7,593 bases of DNA from Candidatus Aminicenantota bacterium. Lineage in GTDB: Bacteria; Acidobacteriota; Aminicenantia; UBA2199. Made by a program: the position numbers and the translations under genes. The notes below the pieces were generated by a model that worked only from the letters and a program-made list of their open reading frames with translations, ran no database searches and had not been told where the DNA came from. The stretch is taken from positions 1 through 7,593 of the forward strand of contig JAGLQR010000076.1 of the NCBI GenBank assembly GCA_023136725.1, written 5' to 3'. This document shows positions 5,847-7,593 of this stretch, piece by piece; positions within the stretch are counted from its first letter, which is position 1; every line of letters begins with the position of its first letter.

Positions 5847-7219
5847 ATAGAAAACCGGAAATAATGATCGTTGAAGATGAAAAACTTGCCGGAAGAGCGA
5901 TCATTGATAATTTAAAAAAAAGGGGATTTTCCGCTGTGCATTTCGAGACAGGTGAAGAAGCACTTGTCTATTTCGGAGAAAACCCGGTAGATATAATTGT
6001 TTTAGATTTTAAACTTCCCGGAATTGACGGAGAAGAATTCTACAGGAAGGTGTTGGAGAAGCAGCCGAATATACCTGTAGTTTTCATGACCGCTTACAGT
6101 TCTGTCGAAAAAGCAGTCCGGCTTCTTAAAATGGGTGCTTACAGTTACCTGACCAAACCTGTGGAGATGGATGAACTTAACCACAATATAGACAAAATTC
6201 TTGAAAAGATAGAATTAACTGAAGAGAATGCAAGCCTGAGAGAAAAGATCAGAGAAAATATTTCCATAGAAAATTTTATTTTTGATTCAGACAAAATGCA
6301 GGAAGTTATCAGTCTTACAAACAGAGTTTCAGATTCCGGAGCGAATGTTCTTTTAACCGGAGAGAGTGGAACAGGTAAGGAGGTAATTGCAAATTTACTG
6401 CATCATGGATCTAAGAGAAAGAATAATAAGTTTATAAAAGTAAATATTGCAGCACTTCCGGAAACCCTGATCGAAGCTGAACTTTTCGGGGCTGTTAAAG
6501 GTGCTTATACCGGATCTGTTGAGAACAGGACGGGAAAGTTTGAGGAGGCGGACGGGGGAAGTATTTTTCTGGATGAAATCGGAGATCTCTCAATTGATCT
6601 CCAGGCAAAGCTTCTTAGAACGATCCAGGAAAAAGAAATTACAAAGTTGGGTTCCAACAAAGTAACAAAAACTGATGTAAGGCTTATCACTGCAACCAAC
6701 AAAGATCTCGAAAAGATGATCACCGAGGGAAAGTTCCGGGAGGATCTCTATTTTCGGTTAAATGTGATTAATATTGATCTCCCTCCATTGAGGGAAAGGA
6801 GAGAGGACATTCCCGGTTTAATAGATCTTTTTATCAAGAAATACTCTACCAGGGAAAACAAAGAAATAGATTCAATCTCATCTGATGCACTCTCTGCATT
6901 AACTAAATATGATTATAGAGGGAATATAAGAGAGCTTGAAAATATAATAGAACGTGGAGTAGTCCTTGCAAGAAAAGAGATGCTCACTCTAAAGGATCTT
7001 CCTGTGTATATCAACTCTGAAGGTGGGTCTGAATTTGATATAAGTGATCTGGATAGTTCCTTGTCTCTAACAGAAAAATTGAATATTGTTGAAAAGAAGA
7101 TTATAATCAAATCTCTGAGAAAGCATAATTATAATCAGACGAAAACGGCAGAAGAATTAAAGATCTCTGAGTCGGGACTCAGATATAAATTAAAAAGCTT
7201 GAAAATTGAGAAAAATTAG
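5843..7219 (+). CDS. NtrC-family sigma-54 response regulator
   Basis: 458 aa, full length for the REC-AAA+-Fis class. The receiver has E11-D12, phospho-acceptor D55 (IIVLDFKLPGIDG), T83 and K105. The AAA+ domain (about 143-380) has Walker A GESGTGKE (173-180), Walker B IFLDEIG (241-247), arginine-finger region FREDLYFRLNV (298-308) and sensor II RGNIRELEN (359-367). The sigma-54 contact loop reads GAYTGS (220-225) where GAFTGA is the consensus. A Fis-type HTH fills about 413-452 (NYNQTKTAEELKISESGL). It activates transcription by remodelling sigma-54 RNA polymerase with ATP after phosphorylation, most likely by the kinase immediately upstream (ATGA overlap; GAGG ribosome site). Its likely target is its own operon through the dyad at 2787-2823 and promoter at 2905-2920; this is inference from context. 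Other targets elsewhere are possible. Confidence 0.95.
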   Translation: MNRKPEIMIVEDEKLAGRAIIDNLKKRGFSAVHFETGEEALVYFGENPVDIIVLDFKLPGIDGEEFYRKVLEKQPNIPVVFMTAYSSVEKAVRLLKMGAYSYLTKPVEMDELNHNIDKILEKIELTEENASLREKIRENISIENFIFDSDKMQEVISLTNRVSDSGANVLLTGESGTGKEVIANLLHHGSKRKNNKFIKVNIAALPETLIEAELFGAVKGAYTGSVENRTGKFEEADGGSIFLDEIGDLSIDLQAKLLRTIQEKEITKLGSNKVTKTDVRLITATNKDLEKMITEGKFREDLYFRLNVINIDLPPLRERREDIPGLIDLFIKKYSTRENKEIDSISSDALSALTKYDYRGNIRELENIIERGVVLARKEMLTLKDLPVYINSEGGSEFDISDLDSSLSLTEKLNIVEKKIIIKSLRKHNYNQTKTAEELKISESGLRYKLKSLKIEKN

Positions 7220-7593
7220 ATTCAATCTATTTCCTGAATGGTTCAGGAGTAATCTGCATCACTTTGCATTCATAGTTTCAATTCTCTCTTTAGCAATGTT
7301 GGTGACATGGTGGTCGTTTTTTATTTACAGGTCAATTGAGGATCGAACCCTTCAACAAAGGACAATTTTAGAGCATGAACTTGGGAATATATTTCACAGA
7401 ATGATCGATGACAAAGAGATCCCTGTTGTACTGGGAAAAGTAGACCGGGATCATAGATTTGAGATCGTGGGATCAGAGCCAGGCAAAGGATACATATATT
7501 CTGTAATTCCGGGAAGCAGCCCGGCTCTTTATTTATCAGTTAATGATCATATCATCGAAGGAATCGAAAAAGATCAAAGAAGAAAAAAATTAA
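7206..7593 (+). CDS. N-terminal part of a membrane sensor, probably another histidine kinase (cut by window edge)
   Basis: An open frame runs from a TTG (7206-7208) to the last base, about 129 codons, and overlaps the regulator gene by 14 nt. The frame is closed by TGA at 7200-7202, so TTG is the first usable start; it has no clear Shine-Dalgarno and probably depends on coupling. The protein has a short basic N-terminus (RKIRFNLFPEWFR), one strong membrane segment at about residues 20-42 (HFAFIVSILSLAMLVTWW), then a soluble, probably periplasmic stretch. The stretch ends in EKDQRRKK, which in many sensor kinases lies just before the second membrane segment. No kinase motif is in view, so the class is inferred from architecture and operon position. 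A CTG at 7254-7256 with CAGGAG nearby is a less likely start. Confidence 0.6.
   Translation, partial: MRKIRFNLFPEWFRSNLHHFAFIVSILSLAMLVTWWSFFIYRSIEDRTLQQRTILEHELGNIFHRMIDDKEIPVVLGKVDRDHRFEIVGSEPGKGYIYSVIPGSSPALYLSVNDHIIEGIEKDQRRKKL

Overview
The window comes from an AT-rich, diderm (Gram-negative-type) bacterium. It encodes a signal-peptide-bearing outer-membrane beta-barrel that ends in Phe, and a sigma-54 activator with a matching -24/-12 promoter. I cannot name the lineage. The style (AT-rich, compact overlapping genes, many sensor kinases beside a bEBP) would fit a deltaproteobacterial, spirochaetal or FCB/candidate-phylum genome, but nothing here decides it. I see no mobile element, CRISPR array, tRNA or rRNA, and no convincing terminator.

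Layout. Minus strand, left: a histidine kinase with a CHASE4-like sensor domain (950-2707) is followed by an overlapping response regulator that runs off the left edge (1-966). That regulator is unusual: a normal receiver is fused to a second, degenerate NarL-type receiver and then a LuxR-type HTH. Middle: a 272-bp divergent control region (2708-2979) holds a strong sigma-54 promoter match reading right (2905-2920). About 100-140 bp upstream of its predicted start lies a 37-bp interrupted dyad (2787-2823) made of two tandem GCA-N6-TGC boxes, the place and shape expected for an enhancer-binding-protein site.

Plus strand, right: one compact operon. It begins with a 23-residue Arg/Lys/Gly-rich small ORF behind the best Shine-Dalgarno of the window, whose stop overlaps the next start (ATGA). 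Then come an outer-membrane beta-barrel protein, a small exported protein with a probable OB-like fold and a very basic tail, a membrane histidine kinase, an NtrC-type sigma-54 activator, and the start of another membrane protein that is probably a further histidine kinase. Every junction is a short overlap or a 1-nt gap.

Inferred logic: the kinase/activator pair in the right operon drives its own sigma-54 promoter through the upstream dyad. This would control an outer-membrane protein and a periplasmic partner in response to an envelope or extracellular signal. The divergent CHASE4 kinase with its double-receiver regulator may add a second input at the shared control region. The signal and the function of the barrel and OB-like proteins cannot be read from the sequence.
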